A DNA stretch of 64,000 bases from a bacterium EF100-94H03 bin56 (GTDB lineage Bacteria > Pseudomonadota > Alphaproteobacteria > SP197): the NCBI GenBank assembly GCA_002238685.1, contig MPMV01000013.1:32490-96489 (forward strand). Reading direction: 5' to 3'. How positions within the stretch are numbered: position 1 is the first letter of the stretch; each line of letters opens with the position of its first letter. Position numbers and translations under genes: made by a program. This document shows positions 19,540 to 29,157 of the stretch, piece by piece. The notes under the pieces are model-generated. The model was not told where the DNA came from. It made no database searches and saw only the letters and a program-made list of their open reading frames with translations.

Positions 19540-20121
19540 ATGGCGAAAGCCAGAAACCGGCAGGCAGAGGATACGATCGTCATCAAGAAGTATGCCAACA
19601 GGCGACTCTACAACACCGCGACCAGCAGCTACATCACCCTCGATCAGCTCGCCAGTATCGTGAAGGACGGTGCCGACTTTGTCGTTCAGGATGCGAAGAG
19701 TGGCGATGACATTACCCGTGCGGTGCTCACGCAGATCATCGTCGAGGAAGAGTCCAAGGGAGCCAACCTGCTGCCGATCAGCTTCCTCAAGCAGCTGATC
19801 GGGTTCTATGGCGACAGCATGCAGACCTTCGTGCCACGCTATCTCGAACTCAGCATGGAGAGCCTGGCGAAAAACCAGGAACAGGTGCGCGACATGGTCT
19901 CGCGCACCTTCGATCAGATGTTTCCCGCGCCGACAGATGCCGTTGACGGCATGGTCAGGAACAACATGGCCATGATGCGCCGCACCATGGAGATGTTCTA
20001 TCCCGAAGCAGACCAGGCAACCGGCAAGACGCCGGACCGCAACGAGGACATCCGCGCCCTCCAGGAGCGTATCGACAGCCTGCAGAACCAGCTTGACCGG
20101 ATCTCCCGGAGCAAGTCCTGA
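19540..20121 (+). CDS. phaR: Polyhydroxyalkanoate synthesis regulator PhaR
   Basis: DNA- and PHB-binding repressor that controls phasin and PHA genes. The N-terminal PHB/PHA accumulation domain is unmistakable: IKKYANRRLYNTATSSYITL near residue 15, then the paired DUF1423-like blocks (LTQIIVEEE, FLKQLIGFYG). The C terminus is a coiled coil (IRALQERIDSLQNQLDRI). Length 193 residues. The ATG at 19540 follows AGGAGG by about 14 bases. It is divergent from the phaE-like/phaC operon, 115 bases away, as expected for a local regulator. Confidence 0.95.
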   Translation: MAKARNRQAEDTIVIKKYANRRLYNTATSSYITLDQLASIVKDGADFVVQDAKSGDDITRAVLTQIIVEEESKGANLLPISFLKQLIGFYGDSMQTFVPRYLELSMESLAKNQEQVRDMVSRTFDQMFPAPTDAVDGMVRNNMAMMRRTMEMFYPEADQATGKTPDRNEDIRALQERIDSLQNQLDRISRSKS

Positions 20122-20152
20122 CGCAACACGTGGCCGGCGCCCGGACGATGAT

Positions 20153-21487
20153 TCAGGCGACGGTCTTGAGGGTTGAACCGATTGTCTCGAAGATCTGGTC
20201 CACGTGGCTGCGTTCCGCGATCAGTGGTGGCGAGAGTGCGATGGTGTCGCCGGTCACACGGATGAGCACGCCGTCATCAAAACACTTATGGAACGTCTCC
20301 GTGGCGCGTGCGGTTGGCTGACCGGGTCTCGGTTCAAGTTCGATCCCTGCCATGATGCCGATGTTCCTCAGATCGATCACGTGGTGACCGCCCTCGAGGG
20401 ACCACAGGGCGTCCTGCCAATAGCCGGCAAGATCCCGGGCCCTCTCGAAGAGCCCTTCCTCACGGTAGAGATCGAGGGTCGCGATACCCGCTGCAGCGGC
20501 CAGCGGGTGCCCCGAATAGGTGTAACCGTGGAACAACTCGATACCGGCCGATGATCCCGCCATGAAGGCATCGTGCACCTTCCTGGAACACAGGACGGCG
20601 CCCATGGGAACGGTGGCGTTGGTGAGCCCCTTGGCCGTCGTCACCATGTCGGGAATGACGTCGAAGTACTCGCTGGCAAAGCTGGCGCCCAGGCGTCCGA
20701 AGCCGGTAATGACTTCGTCGAAGATGAGCAGGATGTCGTGCCGGTCGCAAATCTCCCGCAGGCGCTTCAGGTAACCCTTCGGCGGGACCAGGACACCGGT
20801 GGACCCGGCCACCGGTTCGACGATGACCGCGGCAATCGTCGATGAATCGTGGAGTGCCACGAGGCGCTCGAGATCGTCAGCCAGGTGTGCGCCCCATTCG
20901 GGCTGCCCCTTGGTCCAGGCCTGGTGTTCGCGATCGTGGGTATGGCGTATGTGGTCGACGCCAGAGATCAGGCCGCCGTAGAACTGCCTGTTCTTGACTA
21001 TACCGCCGACGGATGTGCCCCCGAAATTGACCCCGTGATAACCGCGCTCGCGGCCGATCAGGCGGACCTTTGATCCCTTGCCCCGGACGTTGTGGTAGGC
21101 CAATGCGATCTTCAGGGCGGTGTCTGCGGATTCCGACCCTGAATTGGTGAAGAACACGTGATTGAGGTCGCCAGGCGCCAGATCGGCGAGACGATTGGCG
21201 AGTTCGAAGGCGGCAGGGTGTCCGAGCTGGAAGGTCGGCGCGAAGTCCATCCTGTCCGCCTGAGCCTTGATCGCCTCGATGATGCGGGTGCGTCCATGAC
21301 CGGCATTGCAGCACCACAGCCCCGCGGTGCCGTCGAGGATCTTCCTGCCCCCGGGCGTCATGTAGTGCATGTCCCGAGCGCGTGCCAGGAGGCGGGGAGA
21401 AGACTTGTATTCCTTGTTCGAGGTGAACGGCATCCAGAACGACTCGAGATCGTTGGGCAGCTCGGGATAGTTCAGTTCATCCATCAT
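20153..21487 (-). CDS. Class III (omega) aminotransferase, beta-alanine:pyruvate type
   Basis: PLP-dependent transaminase of the class III fold. Motifs: FWMPFTSNKEYK at the N terminus, FFTNSGSESADTALKIA (cofactor phosphate), the Asp in IFDEVITGFGR, and the Schiff-base Lys in TTAKGLTNATVPMG. Length 444 residues fits omega-amino-acid:pyruvate transaminases. Two consecutive ATGs (21487 and 21484) follow GAGGAA; either may be used. The exact amino donor (beta-alanine, taurine, putrescine-like) cannot be decided. Divergent from the methylmalonyl-CoA mutase gene. Confidence 0.88.
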   Translation of the reverse strand: MMDELNYPELPNDLESFWMPFTSNKEYKSSPRLLARARDMHYMTPGGRKILDGTAGLWCCNAGHGRTRIIEAIKAQADRMDFAPTFQLGHPAAFELANRLADLAPGDLNHVFFTNSGSESADTALKIALAYHNVRGKGSKVRLIGRERGYHGVNFGGTSVGGIVKNRQFYGGLISGVDHIRHTHDREHQAWTKGQPEWGAHLADDLERLVALHDSSTIAAVIVEPVAGSTGVLVPPKGYLKRLREICDRHDILLIFDEVITGFGRLGASFASEYFDVIPDMVTTAKGLTNATVPMGAVLCSRKVHDAFMAGSSAGIELFHGYTYSGHPLAAAAGIATLDLYREEGLFERARDLAGYWQDALWSLEGGHHVIDLRNIGIMAGIELEPRPGQPTARATETFHKCFDDGVLIRVTGDTIALSPPLIAERSHVDQIFETIGSTLKTVA

Positions 21488-21608
21488 GAATTCCTCAAGG
21501 GCAGGGCAGCGACTATAGACCACGGCTAGGCGGGCGCAACCGGGGACGCGTTGACGTGTCCGGCCGGCGGACCAATACTTTGTGCAGGTGCGAAGGAAGC
21601 GGTTTGCC

Positions 21609-23744
21609 ATGACGGAGTTTCCAGAAGCCTGGCGCTCCCGGGCCGGGAAGGAACTCAAGGGCGGTTCTGCCGAGGATCTCGTCCGGGAGACGGCCGAGGG
21701 CATTGCCGTCAAGCCGCTCTACACCGAGGCGGATCTCGAGACGCTTGGCCATTCCGCCACCCTGCCGGGGCTCTTTCCCTATGTGCGTGGTGTGCGCGCG
21801 ACGATGTATGCGAACAGGCCATGGACCATCCGTCAGTACGCGGGGTTCTCTACCGCCGGAGAATCCAACGCCTTCTACCGACAGGCTCTGGCGGGTGGGC
21901 AGAAAGGTCTTTCGGTGGCCTTCGATCTTGCTACCCACCGCGGCTATGACAGCGACCATCCCAGGGTGGCCGGTGATGTCGGCAAGGCGGGTGTGGCCAT
22001 CGACACCGTCGAGGACATGAAGATCCTGTTCGACGGCATCCCCCTTGACGATATGTCCGTCTCCATGACCATGAACGGGGCTGTCCTGCCGGTGCTCGCC
22101 ATGTTCATCGTGGCGGCAGAGGAGCAGGGCGTTGCCCCCGACAGCCTGACCGGGACCATCCAGAACGACATCCTCAAGGAGTTCATGGTCCGCAACACCT
22201 ATATCTATCCGCCGGCACCCAGCATGCGCATCGTCGCCGACATCATTGCCTGGTGCGCGACGTCGATGCCCCGCTTCAACTCGATTTCCATCAGCGGCTA
22301 TCACATGCAGGAAGCGGGAGCGACGGCGGTCCAGGAGCTTGCCTACACACTTGCCGACGGTGTCGAGTACGTGCGTGCCGCCTGTGACCGCGGTCTCGAC
22401 ATCGACACCTTCGCGCCCCGGCTTTCCTTCTTCTTCGGCATCGGCATGAACTTCTTCATGGAGATTGCCAAGCTTCGTGCGGCGAGGTTGTTGTGGGCCC
22501 GGCTCATGGAACCTTTCAACCCCCGGAACCCGCGGTCGCTGATGCTGCGCACCCACTGCCAGACCAGCGGCGTTTCGCTGACCGAACAGGATCCCTTCAA
22601 CAACATCGTGCGCACCACCGTCGAGGCCATGGCGGCAGTGCTCGGAGGCACCCAGAGCCTCCACACCAACAGCTACGACGAGGCCCTTGCCCTGCCTGGT
22701 GACGAGGCGGCCCGCATTGCCCGCAACACGCAGCTGATTCTCGCTGGCGAAACCGGCATTCCCCATGTCGTCGATCCTCTCGGTGGCAGCTATTTCGTCG
22801 AATCGCTCACCGCCTCTCTCGTCGAGGCCGCTAGTGTCCTGATCGACGAGGTCGAGGAATTGGGTGGCATGACGCGCGCAATCGAGGCGGGCCTGCCGAA
22901 GCTACGCATCGAGGAAAGTGCGGCACGCCGCCAGGCACGAATCGAACGCGGCGACGACACGGTGGTGGGAGTCAACCGCTACCGGAGCGAGACGGAGTCG
23001 GAGGTCGAGATTCGTGAGATTGACAACACCGCGGTACGCGTTGCCCAGATCCGGCGCCTCGAAGAGGTGCGCCGGAGTCGTGATGACGGGGTGGTGAGAA
23101 CGGCTCTCGATGCCCTTGCCGCCGGTGCTGCCGGCGACGGGAATCTCCTTGAACTTTCCATCGCCGCAGCAAGGGTCCGCGCCACGCTCGGCGAAATCTC
23201 GGATTCCCTGGAAGGCATCTTCACCCGGCACAGCGCGGTGCTCCGGCCGGTCTCCGGCGTCTATGGCGCTGCCTGGCAGGGGGCGGCGGAGTTTTGCGAG
23301 GTGAGGGCGCTTGTCGACGCCTTCTCCACCGAGGAGGGACGGCAGCCGCGCATGCTCGTCGCCAAACTCGGCCAGGACGGCCACGACCGGGGTGCCCGGA
23401 TCATAGCCAGCGCCTTTGCGGATCTCGGGTTCGACGTCGACATCGGTCCTCTCTTCCAGACTCCCGGAGAGGCGGCGCACCAGGCTGTGGAAAGCGATGT
23501 CCATGTCATCGGCGTCTCCACCCAGGCGGCAGGTCACCGGACCCTGGTGCCGCAGCTTGTCGCTGCCCTGGCGAAGCTCTCTGCAACGGATATCCAGGTC
23601 GTGGTGGGCGGTGTGGTGCCGCCACAGGACCATGCCATGCTCCGCGAAGCCGGAGTGTCGGCCATCTTCGGTCCCGGAACACATATTCCAGGTGCCGCGG
23701 CAGACGTTCTCGAACTGATCCGTCGCCGGCGCCAAGCCACCTGA
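21609..23744 (+). CDS. mcm: Adenosylcobalamin-dependent methylmalonyl-CoA mutase (single chain)
   Basis: Interconverts (R)-methylmalonyl-CoA and succinyl-CoA. The substrate-binding barrel occupies about residues 1-540 ([39 protein letters not shown]) and the C-terminal cobalamin domain about 580-711 holds the base-off motif DGHDRG in [15 protein letters not shown]. The 711-residue length with both modules matches the ScpA/MCM homodimer type. ATG at 21609 follows GAAGGAAG. meaB follows after 14 bases, so the two are an operon. Confidence 0.95.
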   Translation: MTEFPEAWRSRAGKELKGGSAEDLVRETAEGIAVKPLYTEADLETLGHSATLPGLFPYVRGVRATMYANRPWTIRQYAGFSTAGESNAFYRQALAGGQKGLSVAFDLATHRGYDSDHPRVAGDVGKAGVAIDTVEDMKILFDGIPLDDMSVSMTMNGAVLPVLAMFIVAAEEQGVAPDSLTGTIQNDILKEFMVRNTYIYPPAPSMRIVADIIAWCATSMPRFNSISISGYHMQEAGATAVQELAYTLADGVEYVRAACDRGLDIDTFAPRLSFFFGIGMNFFMEIAKLRAARLLWARLMEPFNPRNPRSLMLRTHCQTSGVSLTEQDPFNNIVRTTVEAMAAVLGGTQSLHTNSYDEALALPGDEAARIARNTQLILAGETGIPHVVDPLGGSYFVESLTASLVEAASVLIDEVEELGGMTRAIEAGLPKLRIEESAARRQARIERGDDTVVGVNRYRSETESEVEIREIDNTAVRVAQIRRLEEVRRSRDDGVVRTALDALAAGAAGDGNLLELSIAAARVRATLGEISDSLEGIFTRHSAVLRPVSGVYGAAWQGAAEFCEVRALVDAFSTEEGRQPRMLVAKLGQDGHDRGARIIASAFADLGFDVDIGPLFQTPGEAAHQAVESDVHVIGVSTQAAGHRTLVPQLVAALAKLSATDIQVVVGGVVPPQDHAMLREAGVSAIFGPGTHIPGAAADVLELIRRRRQAT

Positions 23745-23758
23745 GCGGGACGTTCCTC

Positions 23759-24706
23759 TTGATCGCCGATGCCCTGAGATCCGGCGACCGCCGAGCCCTC
23801 GGACGTGCCATCACGCTCGTCGAGTCGACGCGCGCCGAGGATGAGGAAGCGGCCGCGCGCCTGCTTGAAAGCCTCGCGCACGTGACGCCGGCGCGCCGGC
23901 GCATCGGCATTTCCGGTGCCCCTGGTGTCGGCAAGTCCACCTTCATCGAAGCCTTCGGCCTCAGGGCTCTCGAGTCGGGCAGACGGGTTGCCGTCATTAC
24001 CATTGATCCGTCGTCCGTGAAGAGCGGTGGCTCCATCCTCGGTGACAGGACCAGGATGGAGCGCCTGTCGCGCCACGCTGGAGCCTTCATCCGCTCTTCG
24101 CCCACCCGCGGTACTCTTGGCGGCGTGGCGCGGCGCACACGGGACGTCATCCGGCTCGTGGAGGCGGCCGGACACGATGTCGTGATCGTGGAGACCGTCG
24201 GCGTCGGTCAGTCGGAGGTGGCTGCGGCGGCCATGACCGACATGTTCGTCGTTCTCATGGCGCCCGGCGCCGGTGACGGACTTCAGGGAGTCAAGCGCGG
24301 CATCATGGAGCTGGCCGACCTCGTGGTCGTCAACAAGGCGGATGGCGACCTTGCCGGCCTGGCGCGTCACATGGTGGCGGATTTCCGTCAGGCTCTCTCG
24401 CTCCTGCGCCCGGGCCGCTCCTTCTGGACCACCAGGGTGGTGTCGTGCTCGGCACTCACCGGCGACGGCCTCGACGAGGTGGACGACGCCGTCGATGGCT
24501 GGTTCGATGCCGCCCGAAATCACCTGGATGCCGAGCGCCGCACACAGGCCGCGCAAGCCATCAGGAATGAAGTCGCCGATCTCATCCTGGCGCGAATGAT
24601 GTCCAGGAACTCCACCAACGACCCGTCACTGACGCTCGCCGCCGACGTGGCGTGCGGCCGCCTGCCGTTGCGGACTGCCGCCCGGCGGCTCCTCGACGAA
24701 CCGTGA
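23759..24706 (+). CDS. meaB: Methylmalonyl-CoA mutase-associated GTPase MeaB
   Basis: G3E-type P-loop GTPase that gates cobalamin loading and protects the mutase. Walker A is GAPGVGKST near residue 56, the base-recognition motif is NKADGD near 200, and the VIVETVGVGQSEV switch region is present. The start is taken as TTG at 23759, fifteen bases after the mutase stop, because relatives begin with a similar LIxALRSGDRRALGRAITL; no ATG or GTG is available there. Length 315 residues. Confidence 0.92.
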   Translation: MIADALRSGDRRALGRAITLVESTRAEDEEAAARLLESLAHVTPARRRIGISGAPGVGKSTFIEAFGLRALESGRRVAVITIDPSSVKSGGSILGDRTRMERLSRHAGAFIRSSPTRGTLGGVARRTRDVIRLVEAAGHDVVIVETVGVGQSEVAAAAMTDMFVVLMAPGAGDGLQGVKRGIMELADLVVVNKADGDLAGLARHMVADFRQALSLLRPGRSFWTTRVVSCSALTGDGLDEVDDAVDGWFDAARNHLDAERRTQAAQAIRNEVADLILARMMSRNSTNDPSLTLAADVACGRLPLRTAARRLLDEP

Positions 24707-24918
24707 TCCGGGCTGCACCGACCGTTTCGTCCGGCTGCCGGCGGTGATGTGGATTTGTCTGCCCGTCGACCCTGACGCGCCCGGTACCGCCGATGGCGTC
24801 TGCTTCGTGCAGGATTGCCGGAGCGCGCCGCTCGAGTCCTTCGGTTCCTCGATCGATGCTGCCGATCACGTCGAGCTGATGCGTTGATCGGGGTGTTCTG
24901 ATTGCGGGGGTACGCGAC

Positions 24919-25275
24919 ATGGACCAACTGATCGTCTTTGGTGCCGCTCACAGCGTCCATGTCCGAGCGGTGCGCCTGGCCCTGAAATGGAAGACCGTTC
25001 CCTGCCGTCTCGGCGCGATCGATGTGTTCGGCGACGGGGGGACATCCGCCGGACCACGTCATGTGCCATCCGTTCAGGCGCATTCCCGCGTTCGGGAAGG
25101 AAGACCGGGCACACCTCTCGGTGAACCTCACGGTATCCAGGGGATCCGGCGGATCGTATCAACCGGCACGACCGGGATTGCGTCGCGGGTTTGGGAAATC
25201 GCCGACACTGCGTCCCGGTTCGTGAGTGATTTTCTTGATCTTCTGAAGCGGAATCCAGGCGGCACGGACACATGA
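24919..25275 (+). pseudogene. Truncated, frameshifted glutathione S-transferase
   Basis: The first 40 residues (SVHVRAVRLALKWKTVPCRL and IDVFGDGG) are the N-terminal thioredoxin-fold start of a GST. About 40 residues in, the reading moves to another frame that continues HPFRRIPAFGKEDRAHL, the next GST block (usually HPFGRIPAFE). After that nothing resembles the C-terminal helical domain. One indel near 25040 plus loss of the 3' two thirds make it a pseudogene. Confidence 0.7.
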
Positions 25276-25305
25276 ATGGCGGAACGCTCCCGCGTGGCGT
25301 TTCCT

Positions 25306-26544
25306 TCAACGTGCTTGCGGTGGATGCGAAAATTTCCTTCGCCACCTGATGCAACGTTGCGCATCACGTTCTTCATAGACACTCAAGGCACGCCGAGGTT
25401 CCATCGCGAAAGTGTTCTCCTCGTCCTGGCCCAGCGCCGTCAATCGCATGGTGTACCAAGCCGTTACCCCACCCCGAGGCGGGGATTCGAATATGGGAAA
25501 ATCGGGATCACCACCTTCCTCGGTCAACCAGACTTGTGGAAGCCGCGTATCGAGAACCATGGCACGCGCCAAACTCACCATGTCGGCATCACCGCTCGCC
25601 ACCGCGTCCACGGCCTGCTCGCGCCGTCGAAAGCCCCCCGTCAACATGAGCGGCACATCGGTTACCCCTCTTGCGCGTCTGGCAAATTCGAGGAAGTAAG
25701 GCCCGCCATCCGATGATCCTTCGGAGCTTGCCTTTGCTCCGGGGAAATAGGTCCCGCCACTAACGTCGATCAGATCGAGTGGCGTGTGATCGAGAAGGCG
25801 AACCACCTCCAGGGCATCATCCTCTGTCAATCCACCTTCCAGTCTGTCCGTCGAGTTGATCTTGATCCCGACGGGAAAGGAGGGACCGACGGCATGCCGC
25901 ACTTTGCCGATCACTTCGAGCACTATCCGGCTTCGTGCTTCGATCGAACCGCCGTAGCCATCGTTCCGGCGATTGAACAATGGAGACAGGAATTGACTGA
26001 GCAGAAATCCATGTCCGGCGTGAACATGAATGCCGCTGAATCCCGCGTCCTTTGCATATGCCGCGGCCCTTGCGTACATGTCAGGCAGTTCCTGAATGTC
26101 CTGAGCTGACATGCCTGAACATTGAAGACCCTGGATATCGAGCGCAGATGGTCCCTTCGGCTGACTGATCGGCAGATGCGAAAGAGCGCCTGCATGACCG
26201 AGTTGCGGCCAGATATGAGCGCCCTCAATCGTGGCACGGTTGATCAGGGACCTTGTCGCCCGCCCGTCGGTATGCGCTCCGAACACCAGATTCCCGGGTT
26301 TTTCCGGATAGCGAGGATCGACTTGAACCTCACCAATGACCGACAATGCTGCTCCGCCTTCGGCCCACCTTTCGTAGAGTCGAATCTGGGCCTCGGTGGG
26401 ATCGCCTTCGCCGTTTCCAAGCGAATCCGACATGGCTGACTTCGCCAGTCTGTTCTTCAGGATCGCGCCACAAGGAAGATGCAAGGAGCCTCGAAGTGCA
26501 TTGTCGGGATGTGAGGTTTCACGCTCCAGGGCTCGTTCACTCAT
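25306..26544 (-). CDS. NADH:flavin oxidoreductase, old yellow enzyme family
   Basis: FMN-dependent TIM-barrel oxidoreductase, probably an ene-reductase or related enzyme. Visible family blocks: ILKNRLAKSAMSD (FMN contact), WPQLGHAGA, HAGHGFLLSQFLSPLFNRR with the substrate-binding His pair, YGGSIEARSRIVLEVI, and VSLARAMVLD near the end. Length from the ATG at 26544 is 412 residues. It lacks the iron-sulfur and NAD domains of dienoyl-CoA reductases. Substrate unknown; it is not obviously in an operon. Confidence 0.85.
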   Translation of the reverse strand: MSERALERETSHPDNALRGSLHLPCGAILKNRLAKSAMSDSLGNGEGDPTEAQIRLYERWAEGGAALSVIGEVQVDPRYPEKPGNLVFGAHTDGRATRSLINRATIEGAHIWPQLGHAGALSHLPISQPKGPSALDIQGLQCSGMSAQDIQELPDMYARAAAYAKDAGFSGIHVHAGHGFLLSQFLSPLFNRRNDGYGGSIEARSRIVLEVIGKVRHAVGPSFPVGIKINSTDRLEGGLTEDDALEVVRLLDHTPLDLIDVSGGTYFPGAKASSEGSSDGGPYFLEFARRARGVTDVPLMLTGGFRRREQAVDAVASGDADMVSLARAMVLDTRLPQVWLTEEGGDPDFPIFESPPRGGVTAWYTMRLTALGQDEENTFAMEPRRALSVYEERDAQRCIRWRRKFSHPPQAR

Positions 26545-27012
26545 CTCGATTTCTGTTCCGGGTATTCCTGATTTTGTGACTAGTACATGTGAGGGACTTG
26601 CAAAACCCGCCTGACGGTGTGTTTTTCTCCCGAAGGCGGCGGGTTTGTCCGAAGATCGTCTGCGGATCGGGAGCGCCCCACGAGCTGTCGTGGTGCCGTG
26701 GTGAGAAATCGAACCAGTCTGACAGGCAGGGTGGCCGATCGTCTTTCCCGGGAGGACTAGCTGCGTTTCCACTGTCTGGAGGCAGTGGATGAACGGGCTT
26801 TGTGTGCTGTCGGGACGATGGAGGAGAGGTCCCGGCGACGTCAGGCCCGAGCGAAACGGCTATTGAAGAGAGCGGTGCGACAATGAGCGCGCTGGCCTGA
26901 GCGTGATCAATCATTGGCCTTCCCATGGTTCCGGGTGGTCTCGATCTCGGTGGCGTTGCTGATACGATGGGCGTCGTCTTCGAAGACGACCGGTCCGCCG
27001 GGAGGAAATGGG
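26545..27012. other. 468-base divergent intergenic stretch
   Basis: Separates the flavin oxidoreductase and the dipeptidase, which diverge. No convincing ORF. The right end carries the dipeptidase ribosome-binding site GGGAGG at about 27000-27005. It is less GC-rich than its surroundings and may hold both promoters, but I cannot place them. Confidence 0.35.
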
Positions 27013-28167
27013 ATGGAAGTCAGTCGCGAAGCACGTCGCATCCATGCATCGTCGATCGTGATCGACACGCACGTCGACACCGTGGTGCGGTGGATCGACC
27101 TCGACGAAGACCTCGGCGTCGAGACCGGGAACGGCTACATGGACTTGCCGCTGATGAAGCGGGGCAATCTCACGGCATCCTTCTTTGCCTGCTGCGTCGG
27201 CTTCCACCACGTCGCCGAAGGCACGGCGATCCGTCGCGCTCTCGACATGATCGACGGGGTGAAGGAGATCTGCCGGTTCTATCCGGATGATGTCGAGGTG
27301 GCCCTTGGCGCTTCGGACGTGCGGAGGATTGCCGCAGCGGGCAAGCTTGCGGTGATCATCGCGATCGAAGGCGGGCACGCGATCGACGACGATCTGAGGG
27401 TTCTGCGCCAGTACTTCGATCTTGGCGTGCGCTACCTGTCGCTGACCCACTTCAACACGCATGGCTGGGCCGATTCGGCGACCGATGTGGTGCGCCATGA
27501 CGGATTGAGCCCGTTCGGCCGCGACGTTGTCGCGGAGATGAACCGGATGGGCATGATGGTCGATGTCTCGCATGCCTCCGACAAGGTGTTCCAGGACGTG
27601 ATCGAGATGACAAGTGCGCCGGTCATGGCCTCGCACTCTTCGATGCGGGCCTTGGTCGATCATCCCCGCAACATGTCCGACGACATGCTCCGGGCCGTTG
27701 CGGACAACGGCGGCATCGTCTGTGTGACTGCATGGCCCGAATACATCTCACGGAACTACTGGCAGCGGCTCGAGGATGTTGCCGACCGTCGTGCGGGACG
27801 TGGCGCCGGCGCCAATCGACGACAGAGCGCATCGGGTTCGACATCCGCTATTTCGGACCTGATGGCGATGGCGGGCGGCGACAGGACCGGAGGCTACAAC
27901 GTGCTGGTGGATGCGGAGATCCCGTTTCCATCACTCGACGACCTGCTCGCCCATATCGATCACGCGATCGGGGTTGCCGGCGTCGATCATGTCGGTATCG
28001 GCACCGACCATGGCGCCGTCCGCTTCGACCTGGTGGATCTCGAGGACTGCTCCAGGCTTCCCGTCCTGACCGAGGCCCTGGTGCGTCGCGGCTATTGCGA
28101 GGATGACATCCGCAAGATTCTCGGTGAAAACGTGTTGCGCGTCATGGAAGACGTGATCGGTTGCTGA
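27013..28167 (+). CDS. Membrane dipeptidase (M19 family), cytosolic form
   Basis: Zinc amidohydrolase of the renal-dipeptidase family, cleaving dipeptides, sometimes with D-residues. Metal and substrate motifs: VIDTHVDT near residue 20, IAIEGGHAI near 116, THFNTHGWADS near 150, SHSSMRAL near 205 and GIGTDHGAV near 330. Length 384 residues. The ATG at 27013 is preceded by GGAGG with 7 bases spacing and no signal peptide is present, so the enzyme is likely cytosolic as in many alphaproteobacteria. Confidence 0.9.
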   Translation: MEVSREARRIHASSIVIDTHVDTVVRWIDLDEDLGVETGNGYMDLPLMKRGNLTASFFACCVGFHHVAEGTAIRRALDMIDGVKEICRFYPDDVEVALGASDVRRIAAAGKLAVIIAIEGGHAIDDDLRVLRQYFDLGVRYLSLTHFNTHGWADSATDVVRHDGLSPFGRDVVAEMNRMGMMVDVSHASDKVFQDVIEMTSAPVMASHSSMRALVDHPRNMSDDMLRAVADNGGIVCVTAWPEYISRNYWQRLEDVADRRAGRGAGANRRQSASGSTSAISDLMAMAGGDRTGGYNVLVDAEIPFPSLDDLLAHIDHAIGVAGVDHVGIGTDHGAVRFDLVDLEDCSRLPVLTEALVRRGYCEDDIRKILGENVLRVMEDVIGC

Positions 28168-28212
28168 CTGTTGAGTCGCTGTCTGACCGGTTCCCGCCAT
28201 GGGCTGCAGGAG

Positions 28213-28241
28213 TTGACCTCGGGCCCATGGCGCTATAGGTA
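28213..28241 (+). promoter_or_regulatory. Candidate rpmB promoter
   Basis: TTGACC at 28213-28218 and an A/T-rich block TATAGGTA at 28234-28241 (17-base spacing to TAGGTA). The rpmB start is about 35 bases downstream. Consensus match only. Confidence 0.4.
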
Positions 28242-28274
28242 CGGCGTCGTTGTTGGAGTTCCGGAGCCGAAGAG

Positions 28275-28574
28275 ATGTCGCGCACATGTTCCCTGACCGG
28301 CAAGTCCGTCATGACGGGAAACAATCGCAGCCATGCCGAGAACAAGTCCAGGCGGGTGTTCCGGCCGAACCTCGTGAGGGCCAGCCTGTGGTCCGAGACG
28401 CTCGGTGAACGGGTGCGCCTGCGCATCTCCGCAAACGCTTTGCGTACCGTCGAGAAACACGGTGGCATCGATGCCTTCCTGATGCACGAGCGTGACAGCC
28501 GTCTGGCCGGTCCGGCACTGAAGCTCAAGCGCCGCGTCGCGAAGGCGGCAGCGCGCCGGAACGCCACCGCCTGA
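28275..28574 (+). CDS. rpmB: 50S ribosomal protein L28
   Basis: Large-subunit protein. The 99-residue sequence carries the L28 hallmarks [17 protein letters not shown] at the N terminus and RVFRPNL near residue 28. The ATG follows a short GGAG. Its length (longer than the 78 of E. coli) is normal for alphaproteobacteria. A transporter gene follows 10 bases downstream. Confidence 0.97.
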   Translation: MSRTCSLTGKSVMTGNNRSHAENKSRRVFRPNLVRASLWSETLGERVRLRISANALRTVEKHGGIDAFLMHERDSRLAGPALKLKRRVAKAAARRNATA

Positions 28575-28584
28575 CGTTCCCGTC

Positions 28585-29157
28585 ATGACACGCCCGGCTG
28601 TCGCCATCGGAGCGATGTCGGCGGTTGTCGTCGTCTCGAACCTGCTGGTTCACGCTCAGATCAACGACTGGCTGACCTGGGCCGCCTTCACCTACCCTGT
28701 CTCCTTTCTCGTGACGGATCTTTCCAACCGCGCGTTCGGGCCGGCGCGCGCGGCCCGCGTGGTGCTGTGGGGGTTTGCTGTCGGCGTCGTCATGTCCGCC
28801 GTCCTTTCGGACTGGACACCCTTTGCCATGCCGCAGGCGTTCTCGGAGCAGGCCCTCCTGACCGCGGTGGCGTCCGGTTCCGCCTTCCTCACGGCACAGC
28901 TCCTCGACATCCTCATCTTCCGCCTGCTGCGGCGGTCGGCCTGGTGGCGGGCGCCTCTCATCTCCTCGACGGTGGCCTCCGCCGTGGACACCCTCATCTT
29001 CTTCTGGCTGCTGTTCGGCGTCTTCTTTGCCGAATGGGGGCTCGACTGGGTGAGCTACGGTGTCGGTGACTACGCCGTCAAGGCGTCGATGGCCCTGGCG
29101 CTCCTGGTGCCCTACCGCGTGCTCATGGGCCGGTACGTGGCGCCAACCGCCGCCTGA
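28585..29157 (+). CDS. yhhQ: Queuosine-precursor transporter family (VUT/YhhQ) protein
   Basis: A 190-residue membrane protein with about six helices. The family signature [19 protein letters not shown] near residue 35 and the late VDTLIFFW segment identify the VUT/DUF165 group, members of which take up queuine or preQ precursors. It starts 10 bases after rpmB, so it is probably cotranscribed. Its 3' end overlaps the 3' end of cobT by 46 bases, convergent. Confidence 0.85.
   Translation: MTRPAVAIGAMSAVVVVSNLLVHAQINDWLTWAAFTYPVSFLVTDLSNRAFGPARAARVVLWGFAVGVVMSAVLSDWTPFAMPQAFSEQALLTAVASGSAFLTAQLLDILIFRLLRRSAWWRAPLISSTVASAVDTLIFFWLLFGVFFAEWGLDWVSYGVGDYAVKASMALALLVPYRVLMGRYVAPTAA

Noticed and set aside
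24582..25131. Minus-strand frames between meaB and the flavin oxidoreductase
   Set aside because: No family resemblance, Arg-rich composition, and they overlap meaB and the GST remnant in antisense.
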